A DNA stretch of 64,000 nucleotides from Cerasibacillus quisquiliarum (GCF_014202495.1 NZ_JACHHA010000005.1:1-64000); one strand, 5' to 3'; shown: positions 11,683 through 21,175, counted from the stretch's first letter. The notes: a model not told the origin generated them from the sequence alone. Translations and numbers: made by a program.

Positions 11683-13506
11683 TTATGCTTGCAACATATC
11701 AAATTGTGATTTTACTAATCTAAAGTACTCACCACGTTGATCCATTAACTGTTGATGGTTACCACTTTCTAGAATATGGCCATTTTCTAATACGTAAATT
11801 TGATCTGCTTCACGAATCGTTGATAAACGATGAGCTATGATAATCGCTGTTCTTCCTTTTAATAGACGTTTTAAAGCTTGTTGAATCATCACTTCAGTCT
11901 CTGTATCAATACTTGCTGTCGCTTCATCTAAAATAAGAATTGTCGGATTTGCTAATAAAGCACGTGCAAACGATAATAACTGACGCTCTCCTGCCGATAA
12001 GATACTTCCTCTCTCTTCCACCTCAGTATCATATCCATATGGTAATCGTTGGATAAAATTATGCGCACCTACTACTTTAGCCGCTTTAATCACTTCTTCA
12101 TCTGTCGCAGTTGGTCTGCCAAAGCGAATATTTTCCATTATTGTACCAGAAAAAATAAATGTTTCTTGTAAAACAACACTAATATGAGAACGCATTGAGC
12201 GTAAATCGGTATCTCGTAAATCATGACCATCAATTTTTACTGAGCCTTTCGTCGGATCATAAAATCGACTAATAAGATTAGCAATCGTCGACTTTCCGCT
12301 ACCTGTATGACCGACCAACGCAACGGTTTCCCCCGCTTTTATGTTTAATGATATATCTTGTAGTGCAATCCGTTCGTCATCATAAGAAAATTGAACGTTG
12401 TCAAATGTAATATGACCGTCCATGTGGTCAAACTTATAGGCATTTTTCTTATTATGGATAATTGGTTTCTCATCTAAATATTCAAAAATTCGTTCGGATG
12501 ATGCCATCGCCATTAATAATTGATTGTACATTTGTCCTAAACGAGAAATCGGCTCCCAAAACATGCCGAGGAAAAAAGCGAACGATACAAATGTTCCTAC
12601 AAAAATATCTTGTTGTAAAATTAAGTAAGCACCATAAGTAATTAATATAACCGTTCCAATTGCGTTACTTAACTCTACTAGCGGGCGGAATTTAGCACTT
12701 TTCTTTGTCGCCAGTCGCCAACTGTTAAAATTATCAGTATTTACACGATTAAAATATGCGATATTTTCATCTTCCTGAGCAAAAGCTTGTGTAATTCGTA
12801 TCCCTTGAATGCTCTCATTCAGGTGTGAGTTCATTCGAGACTGCTGAATTCTAACATGTTGCCAAGACCTACGAATATCCCTTCGTAATCTTGTTGAAAT
12901 ATAAAACATAAGAGGTAAAACAATCATAATAGCCAAAGCCAGTTTGGGACTTAAGGAGAACAAGATCATAATAATCCCTGCCAATGTAATAATATCCATG
13001 AGCAAATTTATTATCCCATTAGTAAATATATCTTGTAGTGAGTTCGTATCATTCATAATACGAACTAAAATCGATCCAGCTGACCTTGAATCAAAGAAGC
13101 GATGTGATAACTTTTGGACATGTGTAAACAAATGCTTTCTTAAGTCATAGATTACATTTTGGCCTAATAAATTAACCCATTTAATACGATATATATTTGC
13201 TATATAATTAATTAAATATAATAGAGTAATTGCTAACACAAGATATATTAAAAGTCTCGTATCTTTTTTCTCAACGATAATAATGTCAATAGCAACTTTA
13301 CCTATTAAGATAGGAACTGCTAACCGAATAACTGTTGACAAAAGCATCATAATAAATGCTCCAGGTAAATATGTTTTCGTATATGGTTTTACATATGTTA
13401 AAAGGCGCCAAATCTGTTTCCAATTAAAAGGCTTTTCTATAACTTGTTCAGTAGAATAATGAAACCGCGTTAAATGTCTGTTTGTATTCTGCTTTTCCTG
13501 TGTCAC
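11683..13506 (-). CDS. Heterodimeric ABC exporter, subunit with intact catalytic Glu
   Basis: Fused permease-ATPase half-transporter of about 607 residues: six membrane segments, then an ATPase with Walker A GHTGSGKST, signature LSAGERQ (altered from LSGGQ) and Walker B LILDEATASID with the catalytic Glu. I start at GTG 13506, 6 bases after AGGAGGG; a longer frame reaching 13635 overlaps the upstream gene and has no ribosome site. Paired with the gene at 13523-15274. Size and order resemble YfiB/YfiC and BmrC/BmrD multidrug exporters; substrate unknown. Confidence 0.9.
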   Translation of the reverse strand: MTQEKQNTNRHLTRFHYSTEQVIEKPFNWKQIWRLLTYVKPYTKTYLPGAFIMMLLSTVIRLAVPILIGKVAIDIIIVEKKDTRLLIYLVLAITLLYLINYIANIYRIKWVNLLGQNVIYDLRKHLFTHVQKLSHRFFDSRSAGSILVRIMNDTNSLQDIFTNGIINLLMDIITLAGIIMILFSLSPKLALAIMIVLPLMFYISTRLRRDIRRSWQHVRIQQSRMNSHLNESIQGIRITQAFAQEDENIAYFNRVNTDNFNSWRLATKKSAKFRPLVELSNAIGTVILITYGAYLILQQDIFVGTFVSFAFFLGMFWEPISRLGQMYNQLLMAMASSERIFEYLDEKPIIHNKKNAYKFDHMDGHITFDNVQFSYDDERIALQDISLNIKAGETVALVGHTGSGKSTIANLISRFYDPTKGSVKIDGHDLRDTDLRSMRSHISVVLQETFIFSGTIMENIRFGRPTATDEEVIKAAKVVGAHNFIQRLPYGYDTEVEERGSILSAGERQLLSFARALLANPTILILDEATASIDTETEVMIQQALKRLLKGRTAIIIAHRLSTIREADQIYVLENGHILESGNHQQLMDQRGEYFRLVKSQFDMLQA

Positions 13507-13522
13507 CACTTTCCCTCCTATC

Positions 13523-15274
13523 TTACAAATCAATGATCTCACGAATAGCATGTTGATCTTGATATTGGATATCATAAATTCTTCTATATAACCCTTTGTG
13601 ATTGAGTAATTCTTTATGTGTCCCACGTTCAACAATTTGTCCTTCTTCTAAGACGAGAATCTCATCAGCATGTTTAACTGAAGATATTCGATGTGCAATA
13701 ATAAATGTCGTGCGATTTTTCATCACATTTTTTAATGCCTTTTGAATTCTAAATTCAGTTTCCATATCAACAGCAGATGTCGCATCATCAAGCACAAGAA
13801 TACTTGGATTAATACATAAAGCTCTTGCTATTGCAATGCGTTGTTTTTGTCCTCCTGATAACCCCATCCCACGTTCTCCTAATAACGTATCGTATCCTTT
13901 AGGAAGCTTCATAATAAAGTCATGGGCCTCAGCAGATTTTGCCGCTTGTATAATTTGTTCTTCAGATATGTCGGGACGTCCATAAGCAATATTATCACGG
14001 ATTGATGTAGAAAATAAAAATGTTTCCTGTAATACGAAGCCGATATGTTTCCGTAATGTTTTTAGTTTATAATCAGCTATAGGGCGTCCATCTATGAGTA
14101 CATTACCTTCATTCTGTTCATAAAAACGAGCGATAAGTTGTGTAATCGTTGATTTTCCAGAACCAGTCGCACCAATTAAACCGATAATTTTTCCAGCTGG
14201 TGCATGGAAGTTAATATCCTTAATGGCGTATGTATGATCATTTGCATAATCTAATGACACATGATTAAATGTGACATCACCTTTAATAGGGACATCAATG
14301 GCAGTGCTTTTTTCTATAATGTCCTCTTTTGCATCTAAAATTTCACTTAAACGTTCCCCCGATGCTTTCGCCTGGGAAAATAAATTAACGACAAAACCAA
14401 GGTTCATAATAGGACCCATAATATACCAAATCAAGCTAAAAAACGCGACTAAGGCCCCTAGTTCGAGACGATTATTAACAACTAAATAACCACCAAATGC
14501 TAACAACAAAACAACACTAACATTCCCGATAAACTCCATTAAGGGAAAGAACTTTGCCCAAATATTAGAAGTTTTAAGATAACTATCTTTGTAATTGGTA
14601 TTGCTTATCGAAAATCGATCAATTTCATATCCTTCTTTTGATAGTGATTTAACTGTATTCATTCCAGTTATATTTTCTTGTACACGAGTATTTAATCGCC
14701 CGAAAGAACGTCGCAAACCTCTAAATGCTGGATGAACCCTTTTATCAAAACGATATACAACAATGATTAGAAAAGGCATGGCTACCATCGTTACTAGTGT
14801 TAAAGGGACTGAATAATAAAACATAAGCGCAAAACTCATTACCAAAAGTAAAACCGTACGAATTAATTCAGCCATACCAAATGAAAGGAAGAAGCGAAAT
14901 CCTTCTACATCCGCTGTTAACCGTGACATTAGGTCACCTGTTTTTGCATTATCATAATACTTAAACGATAATACTTGTAATTTCTTATATAGAGCATTTC
15001 TCATATCATACACCGCTGTTATTCCAAATAAATCGCCTAAATATTGTTGATAATAAGTCGCAATCCCTTTAATGATTTGCAATATAAGGAACACAAGAGC
15101 GATATAAGGAATCATTTCATATTTATTTTTGGCCACAACTTCATCAATCGTTAACTGTAAAATAATTGGGTAAATAAGTGTAATAGATGTAACAAATATT
15201 AAAAAAAATAAGGACCAAAAAAAATATTTCCTATAAGGCCAATAAAATGCCTTTAACTTTTTAAATGTGACCAC
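13523..15274 (-). CDS. Heterodimeric ABC exporter, subunit with degenerate Walker B
   Basis: A 583-residue half-transporter with six membrane segments and a C-terminal ATPase. Walker A is GATGSGKST and the signature LSGGQKQR is canonical, but Walker B reads ILVLDDATSAVD, so the catalytic Glu is Asp. Its partner (11683-13506) has the reverse pattern. In the dimer, the site made of this Walker A/B and the partner's LSAGE would be non-hydrolysing and the other site active, as in TM287/288-type exporters. First gene of the operon, 16 bases before the partner's start. Confidence 0.92.
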   Translation of the reverse strand: MVTFKKLKAFYWPYRKYFFWSLFFLIFVTSITLIYPIILQLTIDEVVAKNKYEMIPYIALVFLILQIIKGIATYYQQYLGDLFGITAVYDMRNALYKKLQVLSFKYYDNAKTGDLMSRLTADVEGFRFFLSFGMAELIRTVLLLVMSFALMFYYSVPLTLVTMVAMPFLIIVVYRFDKRVHPAFRGLRRSFGRLNTRVQENITGMNTVKSLSKEGYEIDRFSISNTNYKDSYLKTSNIWAKFFPLMEFIGNVSVVLLLAFGGYLVVNNRLELGALVAFFSLIWYIMGPIMNLGFVVNLFSQAKASGERLSEILDAKEDIIEKSTAIDVPIKGDVTFNHVSLDYANDHTYAIKDINFHAPAGKIIGLIGATGSGKSTITQLIARFYEQNEGNVLIDGRPIADYKLKTLRKHIGFVLQETFLFSTSIRDNIAYGRPDISEEQIIQAAKSAEAHDFIMKLPKGYDTLLGERGMGLSGGQKQRIAIARALCINPSILVLDDATSAVDMETEFRIQKALKNVMKNRTTFIIAHRISSVKHADEILVLEEGQIVERGTHKELLNHKGLYRRIYDIQYQDQHAIREIIDL

Positions 15275-15625
15275 TTAAGTTCCACCCCTTGCTCAATTAT
15301 ATACTCTTAATTTTCCTTCTGTCACATGAACTTTCATCACAATAATTTCTCTAAAGATAAATATCTCATATATTGAGAAAAAATTTAATTCACCTTTCTT
15401 TCATGTTTTAATATTCAAGTGTCTTTCAATGTTATAACACTTTTTATTTAAAATAAAGTCTTTTGACTATTTTTAAATATAAATATAAAAGCTAACACAG
15501 AAATGAAAGGTAGAATAAAAAGGAGTTCAGCTAATAATAAATCTAAACTCCTCTTATTAAATCATATTCTTATTTCAAACATGTGCTTTACATGTTGCGC
15601 TTTCTTCCGCTTATATTAACATGTT
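15275..15625. other. AT-rich intergenic region with one hairpin
   Basis: I see no gene in these 350 bases. They should hold the promoter of the ABC exporter operon (minus strand, near 15280-15400). The one structured element is a hairpin, AGGAGTTCAG (15521-15530) with CTAAACTCCT (15543-15552), one mismatch, which may serve as a terminator. A second small repeat, ACATGT twice near 15575-15600, has no clear role. Confidence 0.5.
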
Positions 15626-17113
15626 TCATATTGATTCATTTTTTTCTTTTTTCATAAACAGAATCAAGAAGAAACTTAACAAAGCAAGCAAAAATAAACC
15701 AGTATATACAGTGTGAAGACCTAGGGCAAGACCTTCACGTAAAGTTTTGATGATAGACAGTGGTAATTTGTCACTTTGAACAGGATCTAACAATTGATTA
15801 AAAGCATCAAGGGAAACACCCTCTCCTAACTCATTATGTTGAATATGACGATATATCTTATAATTTAATATGGCACCAAGAATGGCCACTCCAATAGCAC
15901 TGCCAAGTGAACGCATAAATATATTGCTTGCCGTGGCAATTCCGCGAATTTTCCAAGGTACGCTGCTTTGAATCAATACGATAAATGTCGTACTTGTTAA
16001 TCCCATTCCTACCCCGATAAAAAACGAACCGATCCCAGCCCAAATTGGACTTTTTATCGGAGTTAATAAATAGAAAAATATACTTCCAATGATTAACGAA
16101 ATTCCACCTAAAATAGCTGTTTGGCGATAGCTAATTCGAAGCAAAAGCCGTCCAGCAATGGTCGAGGCAATCGGCCATCCAATTGACATGACTGTTAATG
16201 TAAAACCCGCAACAGTTGCCGATTGATTCATAATCCCTTGGACATATGTAGGTAAATAACTTGACACACCGATAACAATCATACCTGTTATTAAAGCCGT
16301 CACATTAGCAATTCTTATAGGACTACTTTTCCATAACTCTAAGGGCATAACTGGAGTTATGGAATGCTTTTCGAAAAATAAAAACAAAACAAAACTTAAA
16401 ACAGTTACAGCAATAAGTACTTTAAATAAATTTGGTCTAGATAAGTGGCTTGCTTCAGTTAATAGAACCATAAGTGAACTTACCGAAATAAATAATAAAA
16501 AGGTGCCGAGATAATTTATTTCGCGACTCTTCTTCTCAATATGCTCATGTAGAAAAAGTAAAATGCCTATCATAGCTAATATACCTAGCGGAATATTCAT
16601 CCAAAAAACATAGTGCCAATGGAGAACATCAACAAATAAGCCACCTAATAAAGGACCAGAAACAGCTGATATTCCCCATACACTGGATAAATAGCCTTGA
16701 ATTTTGGCACGTTCTTCTTTATTATAAATATCTCCAACAATCGTTGTTGCCATAGGCATTAATGCACCAGCACCAATCCCTTGGATAAAACGAGCACCGA
16801 TTAGCATTTCCATAGTAAAGGCAAATCCTGACAAGGTCGAGCCGATTAAGAAAATAATCACACCGCCGACAAATATCGGTTTTCTCCCATACACATCAGC
16901 TAGCTTACCAAATATTAATACCGTCGAAGCATTCGTTAATAAATAAGCTGAAAATACCCAACTATATAGCGAAAATCCGCCTAAATCAGCAACAATACTC
17001 GGCATAGCTGTTGCTACAATTGTTCCTTCTATCGCTGCCAGAAACATACCAAGCATAACAGAAGCTAGTACGAGTGGACGGTTGAGTTTCTTTGTTTTCC
17101 TCTTTTGATTCAT
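15626..17113 (-). CDS. MFS multidrug exporter, DHA2 (14-segment) family
   Basis: Proton-driven drug efflux protein of about 495 residues with roughly 14 membrane segments. Family marks: MLGMFLAAIEGTIVATAMP in segment 1 (motif D1), FGKLADVYGRKPIF (motif A) and LQGIGAGALMPM (motif B, with its Gln-Gly). B. subtilis relatives include YusP, Mdr and LmrB. The start is uncertain: ATG 17113 has AGGGA just upstream, ATG 17119 is possible, and the longest frame starts at GTG 17152 beside a 38-bp palindrome. No regulator gene is adjacent. Confidence 0.88.
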   Translation of the reverse strand: MNQKRKTKKLNRPLVLASVMLGMFLAAIEGTIVATAMPSIVADLGGFSLYSWVFSAYLLTNASTVLIFGKLADVYGRKPIFVGGVIIFLIGSTLSGFAFTMEMLIGARFIQGIGAGALMPMATTIVGDIYNKEERAKIQGYLSSVWGISAVSGPLLGGLFVDVLHWHYVFWMNIPLGILAMIGILLFLHEHIEKKSREINYLGTFLLFISVSSLMVLLTEASHLSRPNLFKVLIAVTVLSFVLFLFFEKHSITPVMPLELWKSSPIRIANVTALITGMIVIGVSSYLPTYVQGIMNQSATVAGFTLTVMSIGWPIASTIAGRLLLRISYRQTAILGGISLIIGSIFFYLLTPIKSPIWAGIGSFFIGVGMGLTSTTFIVLIQSSVPWKIRGIATASNIFMRSLGSAIGVAILGAILNYKIYRHIQHNELGEGVSLDAFNQLLDPVQSDKLPLSIIKTLREGLALGLHTVYTGLFLLALLSFFLILFMKKEKNESI

Positions 17114-17153
17114 TCTCATCCCTGCTCTAACATCATCATAATTACTGTACACG

Positions 17154-17191
17154 AAGTCAAAAACATCCTTTTAAAAGGATGTTTTTGACTT
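17154..17191. terminator. Perfect 38-bp palindrome between CBS and MFS genes
   Basis: AAGTCAAAAACATCCTTTT (17154-17172) is followed at once by its exact reverse complement (17173-17191). It overlaps the stop codon of the minus-strand CBS gene and probably acts as its terminator, while also lying directly before the MFS gene on the same strand. A loop-free palindrome of this length is unusual for a terminator and could also be an operator. Confidence 0.7.
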
Positions 17192-17645
17192 ATTGGTAGG
17201 TCGTTTGGTTAGCTAAATAATAATTATTTCTTGCTTGTTTTAAAATGGCTCTTCGGGTTAAAATACCGTCAAAATATTGTTCATTATCAACAACACATAC
17301 GAATGGATCATTTATAACCGCTTTCAATCCATCTATGTAGGAGTGATGTTCATGTAATACGGGTATATCTGTATCCATAACCTCTTCAACAGTTATCTCG
17401 GAAAGTCTTTCGAATTCAAAGCGTTCCAGACCAAGGGTTTCATTTAAAATGATTGATTTACCAATAATTCCTTTTAATTGATAAGAAGAATTTAATACAG
17501 GAACGGCTGAATAGCCAGTTTTAACGAGGACAAGTAATGCGTGTTCCAATGGATTGTTTGTCTGTACGTGTGCCACCTTTTCAGATGGAATCATTAAATC
17601 TTTAACTGTTACTTGTGACATTGTTTTATCTTCCATTGAATCCAT
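17190..17645 (-). CDS. CBS-domain protein, CbpB/YkuL-like
   Basis: A soluble protein of about 151 residues made of two CBS motifs (VKDLMIPSEKVAHVQ with LVKTGYSAVPVLN; VEEVMDTDIPVL with FVCVVDNEQYFDGILTRRAIL). The B. subtilis and Listeria relatives (DarB/CbpB) bind c-di-AMP and signal to the (p)ppGpp enzyme Rel; whether this one does is inference from similarity and length. Start at ATG 17645 is preceded by AAAGGGGGA at 7 bases; the longer frame to 17675 covers that ribosome site. Confidence 0.8.
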   Translation of the reverse strand: MDSMEDKTMSQVTVKDLMIPSEKVAHVQTNNPLEHALLVLVKTGYSAVPVLNSSYQLKGIIGKSIILNETLGLERFEFERLSEITVEEVMDTDIPVLHEHHSYIDGLKAVINDPFVCVVDNEQYFDGILTRRAILKQARNNYYLANQTTYQ

Positions 17646-17881
17646 TTTCAATTCCCCCTTTATAAAAATAAACATGAGTTAAAGAGGTTATCACCCCCTA
17701 TAGTTTATCATAATAATCATATTAACCAAATGTTATTCACCTTAAATTTCCTAAAATTATTAGATTACCCAAACCTTTTTAAGAAGTTCTCCTATAATTA
17801 TAATCCAATATCATGTATAATCTTAAAGGAGTCATCTTGTTTTTTACAAACGAAATTTTATTTTTAAATGAGGTTAATTTG

Positions 17882-18736
17882 ATGAATAGACGAACATTTA
17901 TTAAGCGAATGATAAGTAGTGGACTATTATTAATTGGTTTAAGCAGTGGTTCTTACTATTATGCTAAACATATTGAACCAAAACGTTTACATATTCAATA
18001 TGAAACAATTGCATCTCCTAAGATACCACAGGCTTTTAATCAATTTAGAATTATTCAGTTTTCTGATACACATATCGGTTTTCACTATACAACAGAACAA
18101 TTTAGTCAATTGATAAAAAATATAAATCAATTACATCCTGATTTAATTGTTTTTACAGGGGATTTTGTAGATCGGCCGCATCAGTTTCATTGGAATAACG
18201 AACTAAAAGAACTATTAAAATCACTTGAGGCACCTCATGGTAAATATTGGATTTACGGGAATCATGATCATGGGGGCTATGGAACGGATATTCTTAAAAA
18301 CTTTATGGAAACTGCTGACTTTCATTTACTACAAAATTCACATACGCGCATAAGCGTGAAACAAGAAGAAATTATTTTAGCTGGTATTGATGATGCCATT
18401 TTGGGAAAGCCGGATATAGATGGTACATTAAAAAGTGTTGATTCCAATCTGTTTACAATTCTACTTGCACATGAACCTGATCTTGCTAAATTTGTAAAGC
18501 ACTATCCTGTTGACGTACAGTTGTCAGGACATAGTCATGGTGGGCAAGTACGACTACCTTTTTTCGGCCATCTTTATACACCAATTTATGCAAAGAAATA
18601 TACGATAGGCCGATATCAAGTGACTGATGATTTCACATTGTTTGTTAATCGTGGGATAGGGACAACACGGCTTCCCTTTCGGTTTTTATGTACGCCTGAA
18701 ATCCACGTATACCAATTAGAGCATAAAGCAATTTGA
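17882..18736 (+). CDS. Metallophosphoesterase, YkuE-like, with Tat signal
   Basis: Calcineurin-like phosphoesterase of 284 residues. The N-terminus MNRRTFIKRMISSG followed by a hydrophobic stretch is a twin-arginine signal. Metal-site motifs follow in order: FSDTHIG, FTGDFVDR, YGNHDHGG, LAHEPD and LSGHSHGGQ. B. subtilis YkuE is exported by the TatAyCy pair and binds the wall. I start at ATG 17882, since GAGG lies about 8 bases before it; the longer frame from 17813 would hide the signal. No tat genes are in the window. Substrate unknown. Confidence 0.9.
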   Translation: MNRRTFIKRMISSGLLLIGLSSGSYYYAKHIEPKRLHIQYETIASPKIPQAFNQFRIIQFSDTHIGFHYTTEQFSQLIKNINQLHPDLIVFTGDFVDRPHQFHWNNELKELLKSLEAPHGKYWIYGNHDHGGYGTDILKNFMETADFHLLQNSHTRISVKQEEIILAGIDDAILGKPDIDGTLKSVDSNLFTILLAHEPDLAKFVKHYPVDVQLSGHSHGGQVRLPFFGHLYTPIYAKKYTIGRYQVTDDFTLFVNRGIGTTRLPFRFLCTPEIHVYQLEHKAI

Positions 18737-18743
18737 ATGAATC

Positions 18744-18770
18744 GTTTGCGATAAAGCATTGTTTGCGATA
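18744..18770. repeat. 10-bp direct repeat upstream of ykyB
   Basis: GTTTGCGATA occurs at 18744-18753 and again at 18761-18770, a period of 17 bases, about 70 bases before the ykyB start. It could be a regulator-binding pair or chance. Confidence 0.35.
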
Positions 18771-18840
18771 CGATATTGTGTATAGTTTATATAATAATTT
18801 AAAACTTTCAAGATAATTCAGCAACTAAGGGGGTGACTCC

Positions 18841-19308
18841 ATGACGGAAGAGGAGCAAGTAAATGAACTTGCACAAGCTATTTACACGATTAATCGTCAT
18901 GCTAAAACAGCACTTGAACCACAGCATTTATATTATATAAAGAAGGAATCGATTCATAAATTATTAAGAGAAAATAAAGCGAAAAAAATTGGACTACACT
19001 TTTCCGATAATCCTAAATATAGCAGTCAACATTCAACCCTGTTAATAAAAGTTTCTGATTACTATTTTCACATTCCACCATCGAAAGAAGACTTTAATGA
19101 ACTAAAACATTTAGGTAAATTAGATCACAGCTATCGCAATCCACGAACAAAAATGTCATTATCAAAAGCAAAGCGTATTGTATATCAATATATCAATTGG
19201 AAACCTAAACAAAATAAAAAAACAAAACATAAACATTACTCCTCTTATTATACACCTTCTTCTCTCGGAAAAATGGAATGGTCCCCTACTAGAAGAAACC
19301 GAAGATAA
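18841..19308 (+). CDS. ykyB: YkyB family protein
   Basis: A 155-residue soluble protein with a basic, Lys-rich tail, matching the YkyB family of Bacillales by its core (IYTINRHAKTALEPQ, KIGLHFSDNPKYSSQHSTLL, HSYRNPRTKMSL). The function is not known. As in B. subtilis it is close to the ykuE-type phosphoesterase gene. GGGGG stands about 7 bases before the ATG. Confidence 0.85.
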   Translation: MTEEEQVNELAQAIYTINRHAKTALEPQHLYYIKKESIHKLLRENKAKKIGLHFSDNPKYSSQHSTLLIKVSDYYFHIPPSKEDFNELKHLGKLDHSYRNPRTKMSLSKAKRIVYQYINWKPKQNKKTKHKHYSSYYTPSSLGKMEWSPTRRNRR

Positions 19309-19315
19309 TCATTTA

Positions 19316-19345
19316 AACGGGAAGATTAAACTTCCCGTTCTATTA
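19316..19345 (+). terminator. Terminator of ykyB
   Basis: AACGGGAAG (19316-19324) and CTTCCCGTT (19331-19339) with a 6-base loop follow the stop codon; the T-run is weak. Confidence 0.7.
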
Positions 19346-19389
19346 TAGATTATAATTCATGATTTATCATCAAATACTTCTCTCAATTA

Positions 19390-19701
19390 TTATCCTAATC
19401 GCTTACTGATTTCCTTAACTATATAAATGATTAATAAAACGCCACCGAATAATGCAACGACTTGAAATGTAAACTTCAGTTGACTAAAAATAATGTCCTG
19501 CCAGCCTTCCATCCATAACCCTGCACCAAAATAACATGTAAAAAATAATAAACTACTTAAAATATAATGAAGTAATCGCTCTAATTGAAGCGACAAGATG
19601 ATATTTATAAGTGGCTTAACAATAAAATAACTTATAAGTAACCCAAACAATATAACACTATAAATAAGATGATCATCACTAAAAAAGTTCATATCTAACA
19701 T
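19390..19701 (-). CDS. Small integral membrane protein, unknown
   Basis: A 103-residue hydrophobic protein with three or four membrane segments (around 12-35, 45-60 and 75-97). It ends with a basic tail (KEISKRLG). No motif or family is recognised. GGGGAGA precedes the ATG by about 8 bases, so the frame is probably real. It stands alone, convergent with ykyB and divergent from the EamA transporter. Confidence 0.65.
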   Translation of the reverse strand: MLDMNFFSDDHLIYSVILFGLLISYFIVKPLINIILSLQLERLLHYILSSLLFFTCYFGAGLWMEGWQDIIFSQLKFTFQVVALFGGVLLIIYIVKEISKRLG

Positions 19702-19826
19702 ATACTAATCTCCCCAATCTTGCTACAAGTGTAAGCATAAAAAATTTCTTTTATACATATTTTTTGTAATTATTTACCTTTTTGATAAGATTAAAATAGA
19801 TTGTTTCTTTAGAAATGGGGGATTGA

Positions 19827-20723
19827 ATGAATCGTAAGGCATTTATATGTATTATTTTAGGAGCAATACTTTGGGGGACAATTAGTTGGTATGTGAAAAA
19901 TCTCTACGCTCTTGGATTTACGGCAATGGAAGTCGTATTAATTAGAGCTTTGACATCAAGTATTATACTTGTGGTCATGATGTGCTTCTATTCACGGAAG
20001 GAATTAAAGCTACATAAATGGACGGATTTAAAATATTTTATTGGTACAGGTGTTATTAGTATCATCTTTTTTAATTATTCCTTATTCAAAGCTATGGAAC
20101 TATCCACGATACCTATTGCATCTGCTTTACTTTATACAGCGCCAGCCTTCGTAACAATTTTATCATTGTTTTTATTTCAAGAAAAACTAACAAAGCATAA
20201 ACTCATTGCCTTAGTCATCACTTTAATTGGTATTTGCTTTGTTGTCGGATTATCACCTTTTGAAATAAGTTCTGTGACTCCAATGAGTATCCTTTTTGGC
20301 TTAGGTGCAGGTTTTGGTTATGCATTATATAGCATCTTTAGCAAATTTGCTTTACAAACATACTCAAGTTTAACGATCACAACCTATACATTTTTAATAG
20401 CAAGCTTAACACTTCTCCCTTTTTTTTCGATTGAAAAATTACCACTATTATTACAAAAAGAAGTGCTCTTTTACGGATTTGGTCTAGGATTATTTCCAAC
20501 CGCTGTCGCCTATATGATTTATACAATTGGGTTACAATATACTGAAGCATCAAAGGCCTCGATACTAACGACAATTGAACCAGTAGTAGCAACTTTAATT
20601 GGCATCTTTATCTTCCAAGAGCCTTTTTCTTTCATTCAAATGGTCGGTATGATTTGTATTCTTAGTGCTGTTATATTAATCCACTACTCTTCAATTGAGA
20701 AAACAGAAAGACTTCCACAATAG
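19827..20723 (+). CDS. EamA-family (DMT) transporter
   Basis: A 298-residue membrane protein with ten predicted segments in two repeats of five, the EamA pattern: LGAILWGTISWYVK, then LYTAPAFVTILSLFLFQEKL closing the first half and ASILTTIEPVVATLIGIFIFQEP closing the second. Members export or import amino acids and other metabolites; no substrate can be named. GGGGG lies 7 bases before the ATG. Single-gene unit with its own terminator. Confidence 0.88.
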   Translation: MNRKAFICIILGAILWGTISWYVKNLYALGFTAMEVVLIRALTSSIILVVMMCFYSRKELKLHKWTDLKYFIGTGVISIIFFNYSLFKAMELSTIPIASALLYTAPAFVTILSLFLFQEKLTKHKLIALVITLIGICFVVGLSPFEISSVTPMSILFGLGAGFGYALYSIFSKFALQTYSSLTITTYTFLIASLTLLPFFSIEKLPLLLQKEVLFYGFGLGLFPTAVAYMIYTIGLQYTEASKASILTTIEPVVATLIGIFIFQEPFSFIQMVGMICILSAVILIHYSSIEKTERLPQ

Positions 20724-20733
20724 ATTAGTAATT

Positions 20734-20758
20734 GAAGTAGGGAGATACCCCCTACTTC
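20734..20758 (+). terminator. Terminator of the EamA gene
   Basis: GAAGTAGGG (20734-20742) pairs with CCCTACTTC (20750-20758). It also lies just past the stop of the minus-strand gene at 20766, so it may work both ways. Confidence 0.7.
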
Positions 20759-20765
20759 TCATTAG

Positions 20766-20903
20766 TTATTCATCATGATCTGTTCTATTAGCTAATCTTT
20801 CATCCATACGGCGCTCTATCTGCTCAATTTTATCTGCATCTGCCATTAGTTCTTGCTTATACTTTTCAACCAATTCTTCATAACTTAATCTATTATTTTT
20901 CAT
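20766..20903 (-). CDS. FbpB-like small basic/charged protein
   Basis: A 45-residue protein beginning MKNNRLSYEELVEKYKQEL, followed by a segment rich in Asp, Glu and Arg (IEQIERRMDERLANR). It resembles the FbpB family, Fur-controlled helper proteins of the iron-sparing response in Bacillus. AAAGGATG precedes the ATG. One Fur half-site-like string (TGATAAT, 20964-20970) lies upstream, which is not enough to claim Fur control. The family assignment is by eye on a short sequence. Confidence 0.6.
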   Translation of the reverse strand: MKNNRLSYEELVEKYKQELMADADKIEQIERRMDERLANRTDHDE

Positions 20904-20980
20904 TTTCTTTCATCCTTTCATGTTTCTGATTAAAGTATTCCCAATATTTTAGTTTTTGAAACATGATAATTAAATATATC

Positions 20981-21175
20981 TTAATACTCTGTGGAAGAGT
21001 AACCTTCAAGATATTCTTGATTGACTGAGTAACATGAATACACATTTAGTAAGTGGTCTAACGTTTTACTAAGTGCTAGTAAATCTGGACATGTTAACCC
21101 ACGATGACTTACCATGTTCTCCATCTCCTCTCTTAGCTCCTCAATCTTTTCTAAAAGATGACATGTCGTACACAT
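20981..21175 (-). CDS. Spo0E-like sporulation regulatory protein
   Basis: A 64-residue protein with the Spo0E-family hairpin: IEELREEMENMV for helix 1 and LSKTLDHLLNVY for helix 2, whose SxxxD motif (Ser, Asp) marks the phosphatases that dephosphorylate Spo0A~P. The N-terminal MCTTCHLL with two cysteines is distinctive. Very strong ribosome site (AAGGAGGG) before the ATG. It lies directly upstream of the FbpB-like gene on the same strand, about 77 bases apart. Confidence 0.8.
   Translation of the reverse strand: MCTTCHLLEKIEELREEMENMVSHRGLTCPDLLALSKTLDHLLNVYSCYSVNQEYLEGYSSTEY

Noticed and set aside
20964-20970. TGATAAT upstream of the FbpB-like gene as a Fur box
   Set aside because: Only one half of the 7-1-7 pattern is present; the other half does not match, so it is not listed as a Fur site.
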